From NCBI GenBank assembly GCA_963665395.2, contig OY762251.1:3224001-3288000 (forward strand): a DNA stretch of 64,000 nt, in the 5' to 3' direction. The position numbers were made by a program, and so were the translations under genes. The first letter of the stretch is position 1, and each line of letters opens with the position of its first letter. This document shows, in pieces, positions 1-8,111 of the stretch. The DNA comes from Bin87 sp963665395. Lineage in GTDB: Bacteria; Chloroflexota; Dehalococcoidia; Lucifugimonadales; UBA3495. The notes below the pieces were generated by a model, which had not been told where the DNA came from, ran no database searches, and saw nothing but the letters and a program-made list of their open reading frames with translations.

Positions 1-1894
1 CGTCGGCATCGCCCCGGTCCACTTCCTCGTGGAAGTGCTGCATATCGTCGGTGGTGAGGCCGTAAGGTCCGAACACGCCGATGCTGTCGTCGGAAAGGTG
101 TTCCGCGATGGGCGCCAATATATCGCCCACCACCTCCGTTGAGGCGTCCATGACCACCACATACCGCCCCCGGGCCTGCTTCAGCCCGATGTTCTTCCCA
201 GCGGCGTCGCCCACCACGTGGTCGCAGTGGATGACCCGCAGGTTGGCGTGTTCCGCCTGCGCCTCTTCCAGGTATTCCCCGGTGCCGTCGGTGGAACCGT
301 TGTCCACCACGATGACCTCAACGGACGCTCCGCCCGAGTAGCGCAGTATCGCTTCAACGCAGCGGCGCACGTCGTCAACGTAGTCGTAGGCGTTGATGAC
401 GAAGGAAAACTCGTGGAGATCCGATTGGTCCAGCAATGACGGAACTTCCCGCGAAGCGGAGACCGACGACCACTTGGCCTCCTGCAATTCCAGCGCAGTT
501 TGCGGGCGCACCCGCGTAACCGCGCCGGTATCCTCAACGACCATGCCGCTGGCGACGACTTCCTCGCGCATGGCGTCGGCGTCGGCGTAGGCAGCCTGCT
601 GGCGCAAGGCGGCCCGCCGGGCGATGGCGTCGCTGTTGGCCGAGCCAATCTCGTAACGCTCCGGCACCTGGTCCAAATCCAGCCCGAATACGCGGTCGAA
701 GTCCAGCAGCAGCTCCAGCTTGTCCGCCGGCGGCAACTCGGAGCGAACCATGTCCCAGGCTATCGCCAGGCCGGTGGGAAAGTCCAGGTCGTTGTGGATG
801 GCGTCCCAGAACTTGCCGCGCCAGGTCTCGCCGTCGGTCGTCAAAGCGTGGTGACCGGAACCATTGCCGGTCATGCTGCGCCACACCCAGATGCGGTTGC
901 GCAGGCCGGTCAGCGCCTTCTCCGCCGCCCGTAACGACGTGAAGGTGAAGTTCATCCGGTGCCGGTAGCGCACCGTCATGCAAAGATAGCGGAAGGCCAG
1001 CGGGTCGAATCCCCGGGAGTACAGGTCTTCAATCAGGAACACGTTGCCGGCGGACTTGGCCATCTTGGCTCCGTCCGCCAGCAGGTGCTGCCCGTGGACC
1101 CAGTAGTTCACGTGCTGCCCGCCGAAAGCGCCTTCGCTCTGGGCGATTTCGTCCTCGTGGTGGGGGAACACGTTGTCCACGCCGCCGGTGTGGATGTCGA
1201 ACCGCTCGCCCAGGTACTTGTGGGCCATGGCGGAGCATTCGATGTGCCAGCCGGGGAACCCCTCGCCCCAGGGGCTGTCCCATTTCACGTCGCGGCCCGG
1301 CTCGGCGGCCTTCCACAGGGTGAAGTCCCGCGGGTCGCGCTTCAGCGGGTCGGCTTCGGCGCGGACGCCTTCCAGCAGGTCGCCGCCGAAGTTGCGCGAC
1401 AGCTTGCCGTATTCGGGGTAGCTGTTCACGTCGAAGTAGATGTTGCCGCCGGCTTCGTAGGCCCCGCCGTTGTTCATCAGCGTCCCTACCATCTCCAGCA
1501 TTTCGGGGATGTGGTGGGAGGCCCAGGGGAACACGTGGGCCGGCAGTATGTTGACGCGCTCCTCGTCCTCCCAGAAGACGCCGGCGTAGAACTCGCCGAT
1601 TTCTTGCAGCGACTTCCCTTCGGCCAGGGCGGCCATAATCATCTTGTCGCCGCCGGCCTCGGCCAGTTCCTGCCTCATGTGGCCCACGTCGGTGATGTTC
1701 TTAATGTGATAGACCTCGTTCCCATCGGCGGTCAGAATCCGGCGGATCCAGTCCGCCATCAGATAGGTGCGGAGGTTTCCAATGTGGGCATACCGGTACA
1801 CTGTAGGCCCGCACGTGTACATCGACACCTTCCCGGGCGTGATGGGACGAATTTCCTCGACGTTCTTGGTCAGGGTGTTATAGACGCGCAACAT
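1..1894 (-). CDS. cysS: cysteinyl-tRNA synthetase fused to a GT2-like glycosyltransferase domain (3' end outside window)
   Basis: The frame is open from the ATG at 1894 to the left edge, so the C-terminus is missing. Residues 1 to about 475 are a class I cysteinyl-tRNA synthetase, which charges tRNA-Cys in the cytosol. CGPTVY, HIGN at residues 37-40, zinc-site ECS and HHEDE, and KMAKS in place of KMSKS are all visible. From about residue 490 the same frame reads FSFVINAYD, EVIVVDNGSTDGTGEYL and GRYVVVMDAS. These are the hallmarks of the nucleotide-sugar half of a family-2 (GT-A) glycosyltransferase; DAS stands where DXD is usual. I read the junction (about 390-545) codon by codon and found no stop. 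A GGGAGG ribosome binding site precedes the ATG. The role of the appended domain is unknown. Confidence 0.9.
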   Translation of the reverse strand, partial: MLRVYNTLTKNVEEIRPITPGKVSMYTCGPTVYRYAHIGNLRTYLMADWIRRILTADGNEVYHIKNITDVGHMRQELAEAGGDKMIMAALAEGKSLQEIGEFYAGVFWEDEERVNILPAHVFPWASHHIPEMLEMVGTLMNNGGAYEAGGNIYFDVNSYPEYGKLSRNFGGDLLEGVRAEADPLKRDPRDFTLWKAAEPGRDVKWDSPWGEGFPGWHIECSAMAHKYLGERFDIHTGGVDNVFPHHEDEIAQSEGAFGGQHVNYWVHGQHLLADGAKMAKSAGNVFLIEDLYSRGFDPLAFRYLCMTVRYRHRMNFTFTSLRAAEKALTGLRNRIWVWRSMTGNGSGHHALTTDGETWRGKFWDAIHNDLDFPTGLAIAWDMVRSELPPADKLELLLDFDRVFGLDLDQVPERYEIGSANSDAIARRAALRQQAAYADADAMREEVVASGMVVEDTGAVTRVRPQTALELQEAKWSSVSASREVPSLLDQSDLHEFSFVINAYDYVDDVRRCVEAILRYSGGASVEVIVVDNGSTDGTGEYLEEAQAEHANLRVIHCDHVVGDAAGKNIGLKQARGRYVVVMDASTEVVGDILAPIAEHLSDDSIGVFGPYGLTTDDMQHFHEEVDRGDAD

Positions 1895-1928
1895 ACCGCT
1901 ACCTCCCGCGGGAGCAGATGCCGCCAGT

Positions 1929-1991
1929 TTAGCACGGGCCGTTGTCGTTTGCATCCGCGCCGAAACGCAAGCTGGCGTTGCAATGCGCCAT
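1929..1991 (-). CDS. possible 20-residue peptide downstream of the dispersed leader element
   Basis: A GGAGG lies 8 nt before an ATG that opens a 20-codon frame (MAHCNASLRF, then GADANDNGPC) ending in TAA. It sits exactly where the conserved leader-like element ends, as the 233-residue ORF does behind the second copy at 55.6 kb. It has no recognisable domain. It could be a real leader or effector peptide, a remnant of a longer gene, or chance. Confidence 0.3.
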   Translation of the reverse strand: MAHCNASLRFGADANDNGPC

Positions 1992-2543
1992 GACGATACC
2001 TCCGGTCGTTGGGTGGTTGGTTCCGGTTTTTCTCCTTGCGCTGGGTTGGTCGGTTGGGTAGTTGGCTTGTTTTCGGGTTCGGGGGTTCAGGTTGTCGGCG
2101 CTACGGCCAGAGAGCGTGGTTGCGAATTGATCTCCTAGGTTTGCGCGTGCTGACCGCCCCGGCCCTTCTCCCTTCCTGGATTCCGGCTTCCGCCGGAATG
2201 ACGAAAGCGGTGGCCCTGGATTCCCGCGAAAGCGGAAATGACGGGAGTAAGGCACGGTTGCCCCGCCGTAAAGACGGGGCGGCGACCCTCGCGCAGCGGT
2301 GGTGAGACCCGCCGTACTGGTCTATGCGGTACCGTAGAAAAACCGGCCCTGAGCGATAGCCAGCGGTGCATAAGATCCGACGTGCTGCCATGTACGGTGA
2401 CAACGGTTGGCCGTGTGCCTGAACCCTGTGAACCCGATATTCAGATGTGATTTCGGCAGATGGGCCGTGGCCTTGGGCTTGCTGCCTTACGCGTGAAGTA
2501 TAGTGTAGCGAACGGATGTGCGGGCGCGCAAGGGGTAGGTGTC
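1992..2543 (-). repeat. dispersed promoter-bearing leader-like element, copy A
   Basis: On the minus strand this segment begins with GACACCTACCCCTTGCGC, an 18-nt gap and TACACT (-35 at 2526-2531, -10 at 2502-2507). It continues through blocks shared with copies at 54.9 kb and 63.6 kb, for example TGCACCGCTGGCTATCGC, ACCGCATAGACCAGTACGGC and CTCTGGCCGTAGCGCCGAC. A pair of short palindromic repeats (about 2165-2245) sits between the blocks. The 3' end is an AC-rich tract followed by GGAGG and an ATG. Apart from this element I see no gene between 1895 and 2596. It looks like a transcribed, structured leader or a small mobile element; no function is known to me. Confidence 0.75.
2502..2531 (-). 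promoter_or_regulatory. promoter of leader-like element copy A
   Basis: TTGCGC (-35) and TACACT (-10) are separated by 18 nt. Boxes and spacing are conserved at the start of copies B (TAAACT) and C, while flanking sequence differs. Confidence 0.5.
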
Positions 2544-2596
2544 GCTCACCAGGGATTTTCCAAAGTAATTGATACGCACCAGATCTCCTCATTTGA

Positions 2597-2824
2597 TCAG
2601 GTCCGTGAGTCGTCGGGCATGGCAGCGATGATTTCTTCGTAGCGACGCTGGATTTCCGGTTCGTCGGCTTGGGGATTTTGTTGGCGGAGCACGTACTTGA
2701 TTCCGGCTTCGCGGCCCTCTTTGCGGCCCTCTTTGCGGCCGTCAGAACGTATGGATTCGATTACGTCGCGCTTGATTTTTTGCAGCACCATTTTGATCGT
2801 CTCCGTGAGTAGCGCGTTAAGCAT
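2597..2824 (-). CDS. small charged protein with GRKE repeats
   Basis: This is a 75-residue protein with a hydrophobic-amphipathic start (MLNALLTETIKMVLQKIK). A highly charged helix follows, containing tandem GRKEGRKEGRE, and an acidic tail. Its ATG at 2824 overlaps the stop of the upstream membrane protein, so the two are probably translationally coupled. The EGR(K/Q) repeat resembles the larger repeat in the gene at 10.8-11.4 kb, where membrane part and repeat are in one chain. I do not recognise a family; a coiled-coil interaction role is inference. Confidence 0.6.
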   Translation of the reverse strand: MLNALLTETIKMVLQKIKRDVIESIRSDGRKEGRKEGREAGIKYVLRQQNPQADEPEIQRRYEEIIAAMPDDSRT

Positions 2825-3101
2825 ACGACAGTGGCGGAACGCCCAGCGCGTTGGCGGTGGCATTGCCGATGGCAACGGCCCCGGCGTGAATGTCGTCCTT
2901 GAACCAGTGGACCAGCACCATCAGGGCAGTAGCAAGCACAGTGTACTCAAAGGCGTGCTCCTGGGCAAACGAGGCCGTGTAGCGCCAGTCGGGGCTTTTC
3001 AGATCGATATTGGCCGGGTTGAGGCGGACGATGGCCGCCATGGCCAGACCGGCAGATGTGACAGGGATGAGCTTCCAAACATGGTTGATTTGGCGAATCA
3101 A
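2817..3101 (-). CDS. small two-helix membrane protein
   Basis: This 94-residue protein has two hydrophobic stretches, one around VTSAGLAMAAIVRL and one around YTVLATALMVLVHWF, consistent with two membrane helices. The start is a TTG preceded by AAGGAC at a normal distance; no ATG is available near the N-terminus. The downstream GRKE-repeat gene starts before this gene stops. The frame of a possible proline-rich peptide (3098-3217) ends across its start codon. It probably forms a pair with the charged protein downstream. Function unknown. Confidence 0.55.
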   Translation of the reverse strand: MIRQINHVWKLIPVTSAGLAMAAIVRLNPANIDLKSPDWRYTASFAQEHAFEYTVLATALMVLVHWFKDDIHAGAVAIGNATANALGVPPLSYA

Positions 3102-3217
3102 TTGGCGGTTGTCCTTGTATTATCCTTCGCTTCAGGTTCCGGCGGAGGAATGTCAGAACCAGGATTTTCAGGATTTGACGGATTATCAGGATTGAGATTG
3201 TCCGGCGGCAGAGGCAT
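3098..3217 (-). CDS. possible Pro/Asn-rich 39-residue peptide
   Basis: The frame starts MPLPPDNLNPDNPSNPENP and ends with a TGA that overlaps the TTG start of the small membrane protein. Part of it is a short repeated motif (aaatcctg-like) seen in other intergenic regions, so coding is doubtful. AAAGGA lies about 14 nt upstream, which is far. It may instead be the degenerate leader of the membrane protein gene. Confidence 0.25.
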   Translation of the reverse strand: MPLPPDNLNPDNPSNPENPGSDIPPPEPEAKDNTRTTAN

Positions 3218-3347
3218 CCAATCCGGGAAATCCTTTTAATCCGATAAATCCTGCTGCTGGCAATCTACCAAAGTGGACACGCGAGAGGGTTGTGGCAGGG
3301 GACGAATTTCAGATTTCGGAGGATGCTGCCCTTGCCATTTGGGCAAT

Positions 3348-4256
3348 CTAGGATTTTCTTACCCATGCGTAACGGCCTGAATGATCGCGAGTCAGCACGT
3401 AGTCGCCCTGTGCTGGGATCCGCGGTTTTGGCACACAGTCTTCAAAGCTGAACACCAAATGCCTTCCATCAACGCCCATAGGCAGGTCGACGACTCCATT
3501 CGTGTAACAAAGCCCGTCGCCGGCAGGCGGCAACCATATCACTGTGTCGCCGGCGAACACTTGTAAGTGAGATGCAGCAATTTTCAGAACATTACTTGCG
3601 TCTCCATTTACACGCTCATGCTGACGGTCGCAGTTGAGTGCTTCTTGCGGTGGGTCTATGCACTGGGCTTCTACAAGGCCACCGTTAGTGCTTGTCAACA
3701 CTGCCACGCGCCCGTGTCCCTTTTGGCGTAAATAATTGAGTGCAACAACTGCTGCCTGTTGAGCAGAGACCATAAGCCAGAGACGCATATCCATCAGTTT
3801 GACAGGCAAATCATCTACTTGCTTTGGGCTCAGGCCGCTTCCAGCGATAATCTGTGCAACCTCATCCCTTTGCACTTGGCTGAGATCGGAGCCAGACAAA
3901 ATTTCGTTCACCGCTTCTCGTTGATGCTGATTCAGTCCGCTCGACCCAGTAATTTGCGTGACTTCTCCTCTTTGCACCGTGTTGAGTCTAGAGCTCATCA
4001 AAATTTCGTTCACTATTCCGATCACTTCTCCCCGTTGCTTTTCGTTCAGCCCCCGTCCATGGTAGTCCGAGGCTACCTTGCCGGCGACCAGAGCCGCTCC
4101 CAACGTCGCCAGTATCAGAGCGACGTTGGGCAACAACGGCGACCACCACAACGAACCGGCGAACAGGTTCCCCACGGCTGCGATGAGTGCCAAAATTTCA
4201 CAGGCGACTCCCAGCGCCATCAATTTCGACTGAAAGATCAACCTTATGTTCGTCAT
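3348..4256 (-). CDS. membrane-anchored protein with about five 17-residue helical repeats
   Basis: This is a 302-residue protein. Two hydrophobic segments near the N-terminus (about residues 10-30 and 37-55) suggest a membrane anchor. Then come about five consecutive repeats of the form (G/R/D)L-x-x-x-Q-R-x-E-V-x-x-I, for instance SRLNTVQRGEVTQITGSS and SDLSQVQRDEVAQIIAGS. After these is an unrelated C-terminal domain of about 150 residues, rich in beta strand, with four cysteines. The ATG at 4256 has GGAGG upstream. The gene starts 36 bp downstream of the restriction-methylase pseudogene on the same strand and may have been part of that island. I do not recognise a family. Confidence 0.65.
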   Translation of the reverse strand: MTNIRLIFQSKLMALGVACEILALIAAVGNLFAGSLWWSPLLPNVALILATLGAALVAGKVASDYHGRGLNEKQRGEVIGIVNEILMSSRLNTVQRGEVTQITGSSGLNQHQREAVNEILSGSDLSQVQRDEVAQIIAGSGLSPKQVDDLPVKLMDMRLWLMVSAQQAAVVALNYLRQKGHGRVAVLTSTNGGLVEAQCIDPPQEALNCDRQHERVNGDASNVLKIAASHLQVFAGDTVIWLPPAGDGLCYTNGVVDLPMGVDGRHLVFSFEDCVPKPRIPAQGDYVLTRDHSGRYAWVRKS

Positions 4257-4291
4257 GTGATATGCCTCCGTTATGCGCTTGCTGCGCCTAT

Positions 4292-7200
4292 CTATTCTAT
4301 CCCCATCTGCCGCGCCGCCAGCGCCGCCTGCGCCGGGTCGCTCAATAGTTCTGCTACGCTCCATTCTATCAGACGCGCCGTCTCGCTGTTGGGCTGCCAT
4401 TCGTGGCGGAGCAGCCGCCGCGCCGCGCGGGATTGGGCGTCGCCGGCGGGACGGGACGTGATGTCGCTCTCGGCGATTAGGGCCTGGCATTCCTGCTCGG
4501 CGCTTGCGCCCAGTTCGCTGAGGCGGACGTGCAGCGCGTCGCCAGCGTCGTAGCGCGGGATGGGCAACTTCCAACCGTGCTTGTGGAAGTGTCGGATTTG
4601 TTTGGCCCAATTGGTGGGGCAGAACGGCTTGGCCCGTTTTGCAAGTTCGTCGCTGTTGATGGTAGCAATCAGGTAATACGCTTCGGATTCCGATTCGCAT
4701 ACCGTCTGGAAAAGCGCGTTTTCGAGTATGGCGTGGTTATCTTTGATGATGACCGCTGTTGGGCGGCCCGCTGAAGTGTAAGCCAAGCGGATTGCCCCAC
4801 AGCCGGCGATTGCGAACCGAAGGTACTCTAGCTGGCTCTCCAGGACGTTCTGGTGATTCAGCCTGTTGTACAGTCCTTTTATGGTCTGATTCTTATGAGC
4901 CTCACGGTACATTTCAGCAGCGTCGTTCCAGCGTCTTTGCATCGTCGGATGCAGGGCTGCTACGTCAAGGCCGCCGTCGGGCAGCAAGGGAATCGTCATC
5001 GTAGGGCGATGCACGGGCAAGGCCGCCTGCAACGGAGCCAACGCTACGTAGGGCGCGACGCACTCGCCCATATACACGTCGAAGAGGTAATCGCTGTGGA
5101 TGACTCCCTCCAGCCGGTTTAACTGACCTTCGTAGGCGACCTTGTCTTGGCTGCCCAGGCGGGGCCTGACGTTGGTAAATGTTAGCCGCCGGGATCATTG
5201 CCGTGGGCGGGATGATCTCAACGAAGAAAAGCCGGCGGTCTTGTATTGTCGCGCCATTACTGGACAGTTCCGCGTAGGGAGACTTGTACGTACCGTCGTC
5301 GTGATGCAGGGCCTCGGATGCCCTAGTGATGCCGGCGTAGTCGTCCTGCCAGTTGCCGCGCCACACCTGTACGGTTCCCGGCGCCAGGGCGGCGCCCGGC
5401 CCGACGCCGGCGTAGCGGGCGAACACCACGCTGGCCGGCGTCGGGAATTACGTCGTCCAAGTCCCACGGGGCGGCGACCTGGAAATCCAGTCCGATGCTC
5501 GTCCGCCCCTGGCGGACGCCCTTGCGCCGGTATTCGCCGCTGCGCCACTTCAAATGCTGGCTGGTGCGCAACGCGCTGTGGGGCATGACCATGCCGATGA
5601 CCGCGCCGTCCCTGGCATAAAGTTCGGCGCAACGAGTGTAGAACAGGGTGGCGATGTCCTGGTGGGGGGAGAGTCTGCCGCCGGCCCAGATCTGGTAGCG
5701 TTGCTCGCTCATGCCCCGCAGTTCTTCGCGGATGATGTCCGCGCTCTGGCCGTAGGTCAGCCAGGGCGGGTTGCCGATGATGCGGTCCACCTTCTCCTCG
5801 GCGATGACGGCGGGGCGGATCATGTTGCGGATGTAGTAGGCCCAGACGTGGTTGCGGCCGGCGGCGTGGAGTTCGCGCATGGTGGCTGCCACGCGGCACA
5901 TGGCCTGCCGGCACTCGTCGCGCATCGGGTAGCCGTCGGCGACGTGCTCCGCGTCGCGGCCTTCGTCGATGGCGGCGGCCATTTCGGAGATGAGGCGGTC
6001 AACGTCGGCCTGCCGGCGGGCCAGTTCCTTGGGGATGCTGAAGGTGACGGGTTCCGGCCGGCCGGGCAAGGTTTCGCGGGTTTCCAGTTCGATGGACTGG
6101 CTGGCGGCCAGGGTGCCGGTGTCGTAGCGCAGCTGCATGGAGTCGCCCAGGTAGATGGGCGCGCTGACGGCGTCCGCCTGCGGCGGATCTGCGTCCGTGC
6201 TTTCGGCGCGGGCGGCGCGGATGGTGTCGGCGGCGGCCATTACCCAAGTGGCCTTGGCCAGCTGCACGGCCACCGGGTGAATGTCAATGCCGACCACGTT
6301 CTCCTGCAACTTCCGCAGTGTGGCCGCCGCCGACAGCTCGCCGGCGTGGCCGATGATCCGCTCCACCGCCGTTTCGATAAACGTGCCGCTGCCGCAGGAC
6401 GGGTCCAGCGTCCGCTGGTTGAGCGGGTCGTCAACCACGGCCGCGGTGATTGCCTGGGCCAGCCAGCGCGGGGTGTAGTATTCGCCCAGCCGCTTGCGTT
6501 CTTCCTGGGTGATGACGTTCTGGTACAGGGTGGGCGCCACTTCCCGGGGGCTCTGCGTCCAGTCAAATTGCGCGACGACCCGGGCGATTTCACGGAGATA
6601 GGCGCTTTCGCCGACTTCGGTGGGCCAAGTGAACAGGTCGGCGTCGATGACGCCGTGGAGGTCGGACTGCTCGGCCAGGATGCGGCCTTTGAGCAGGGCG
6701 TCGGGCCGGTCGGCGGCGTGGCGGGCCACATCGCCCAGCAGTTGCTGCTGCATGATGACGGCAATCAGGCTGGTGATGTAGGTGTGCCGGATGAACAGCC
6801 AGTCGCTTTCGTCGCCGGCCGTGGCGGCGTCCTTGCCCAATGCCACTTGGAGCAAATCCTGCCAGAGCCGGCGTTTCACCGCCACGGTCGGGTCGTCGCG
6901 GTGGGCGGCGTAGGCTTCCTGCAAGAGCAGGTTGGCGGCGAGAAAGGTGTCGGAGCCGCTGCCGAAATGCCGTTCCAGGTGCTCCGCCGTGGGGCCGACG
7001 TTTTCGGCCGGCGCGGAGATGATGCCGTGCAGGTACTCCCGCAGGCGGGGTGCCTGTTCCGGGCGGTCAAAGGTGCGGTGCGTCTCGCCGCGTGGCAGCG
7101 GCAGTTTCTCCTCGCCCACCCGCCGCAGGAAGTAATGGACGCCGTCGGTGAGGATGCCGTTGCGCACGCCGCTGCCGGCCTTGAGCAGGCTTTCGATGTA

Positions 7201-7470
7201 CCCGTCCAGTTGGTCAACGTCGTCCGGGTTCGGCGCGCCGCCGCGCAGGATGTCGGTTTTGAACTCGATGCACGTGTTGTGGACGTACAGGTCCATCCGG
7301 CCGGGATTGCCGATGCCGGGCGGCCCCTCGGTCGCCATGTCCGCCAGGTCGGCGATGCCCGCCGTTTCCATGAACCGGATGAAGGCCAGCCTGATGTCGT
7401 TCTCCGTGTCGCCGCTGCGGTGGCGGTCTATGACGAGGGCAAAAGTCTCCTGCTCCTGGTCGGTGGTCAT
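4292..7470 (-). pseudogene. Type IIG-like restriction endonuclease-methyltransferase, two frameshifts
   Basis: One enzyme of about 1,050 residues would cleave and N6-adenine-methylate DNA. The N-terminal 120 residues carry a PD-(D/E)xK-like nuclease (GRMDLYVHN, CIEFKTDI). Residues about 300-620 are an N6 methylase with motif I DPSCGSGTF and motif IV NPPW. The rest would be the target-recognition region. The frame breaks twice. Near 5434-5441 one extra base shifts DLDDVIPDA out of frame (DAASVVFARYAG is restored by removing one G). Near 5171-5196 a second shift precedes RPRLGSQDKVAYEG. Homology continues in the other frames to the stop at 4292. The breaks may be real inactivation or assembly errors. 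AAGGAA precedes the ATG at 7470. Confidence 0.75.
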
Positions 7471-7499
7471 AGTAGTTCCTTTTACGTTGCCGGCTCGCC

Positions 7500-7740
7500 G
7501 CCGCCCAGTATCCCGCTTCCGCTAGAATCGCGTCGGTGCGCTGCCCGAAGTACGGCGTTCTCATGCGTACCCATTTTCAGGTGGCATGGGCATTCCTGCC
7601 GGCGCCGACCGGAGCGCCGATGGCACTCCACAGGCAAGAATGCCTGTGCCACCAAGCTCACAATTGCAAAATGGGTGCGCGTGAGGTACGGCGTTGGGTT
7701 GCCCAGGCGCGGCGGGCGTAAAGTTGCGTGGACGTGCCGG
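7500..7740 (-). pseudogene. C-terminal remnant of a CaiB/BaiF CoA-transferase, split by a MITE
   Basis: Minus-strand translation gives LRPPRLGNPTPY on one side of the inserted element and TPYFGQRTDAILAEAGY on the other. These match the C-terminus of the intact CoA-transferase at 8.5-10.8 kb (PPHLGNPTPYFGQDTDAILAEAGY, residues split here by the insertion). Only about 40 codons are left. It differs from the neighbour at many positions, so it is probably a relic of a different paralogue. No other gene lies between 7471 and 7861. Confidence 0.7.
7560..7685. mobile_element. 126-bp MITE with 18-bp terminal inverted repeats and 10-bp target duplication
   Basis: The left end is CTCATGCGTACCCATTTT and the right end, reverse-complemented, is CTCACGCGCACCCATTTT: 16 of 18 identical. 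Inner inverted arms around GGCATTC continue the symmetry. GTACGGCGTT flanks both sides (7550-7559 and 7686-7695). The same target occurs once in the uninterrupted CoA-transferase homologue at about 8639-8660. It carries no coding capacity, so it must have been moved by a transposase supplied elsewhere. Confidence 0.9.
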
Positions 7741-7861
7741 CGGCGCGATGGCAGATTTGCGTTCATTGGACTTGCGGCGTACACTGAGCGGCAGATGCTG
7801 GCGCTGGATACAAGCTGGGCGGTCCTGCTCTCAGTACACTGGATAAGGAGGTTCAACTCAC

Positions 7862-8110
7862 ATGGCGACTGTAGAAGAGGCTCAACTATCCGAACTTGCC
7901 CAACTGGTCGCCTACCACGAAATGCGCCAGGCCCTGGAAGACCGCTATCCCGGCCAATGGGTTGTCCTTTGCAACTCCGAGTTGGTCGGCCACTACGACG
8001 CCTACGAAGAGGCTCGAACCGGCGCCCGTGAGCAAGGGCTCGACCTGCTGGACTGTCTGATCCAAAAGGTTGGCGCCCAGCCACCCATCATCCTGTCATA
8101 CGGAAAATGA
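7862..8110 (+). CDS. small DUF5678-like protein
   Basis: This is an 82-residue protein with a strong AAGGAGG before the ATG. Residues about 25-75 (YPGQWVVLCNSELVGHYDAY, then EEARTGAREQGL) have the pattern of short DUF5678-type proteins: a WV-V strand, a G-x-Y-D turn and an EA--R-A helix. It is followed after 1 nt by a retropepsin-like protease, so the two are surely cotranscribed. The joint role is unknown; family assignment is from motif memory only. Confidence 0.7.
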   Translation: MATVEEAQLSELAQLVAYHEMRQALEDRYPGQWVVLCNSELVGHYDAYEEARTGAREQGLDLLDCLIQKVGAQPPIILSYGK

Positions 8111-8111
8111 C

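Noticed and set aside
959..1993. A 344-codon plus-strand frame
   Set aside because: Lies antisense to the cysteinyl-tRNA synthetase and has no recognisable content.
1929..2255. A 108-codon minus-strand frame across the first leader-like element
   Set aside because: It translates palindromes and non-coding conserved blocks; only the last 20 codons have a ribosome binding site and are listed as a low-confidence peptide.
5554..8031. An 825-codon open frame on the plus strand over the restriction-methylase
   Set aside because: It is the antisense shadow of a gene with clear motifs on the other strand; it has no domain and GC-rich DNA gives long antisense frames.
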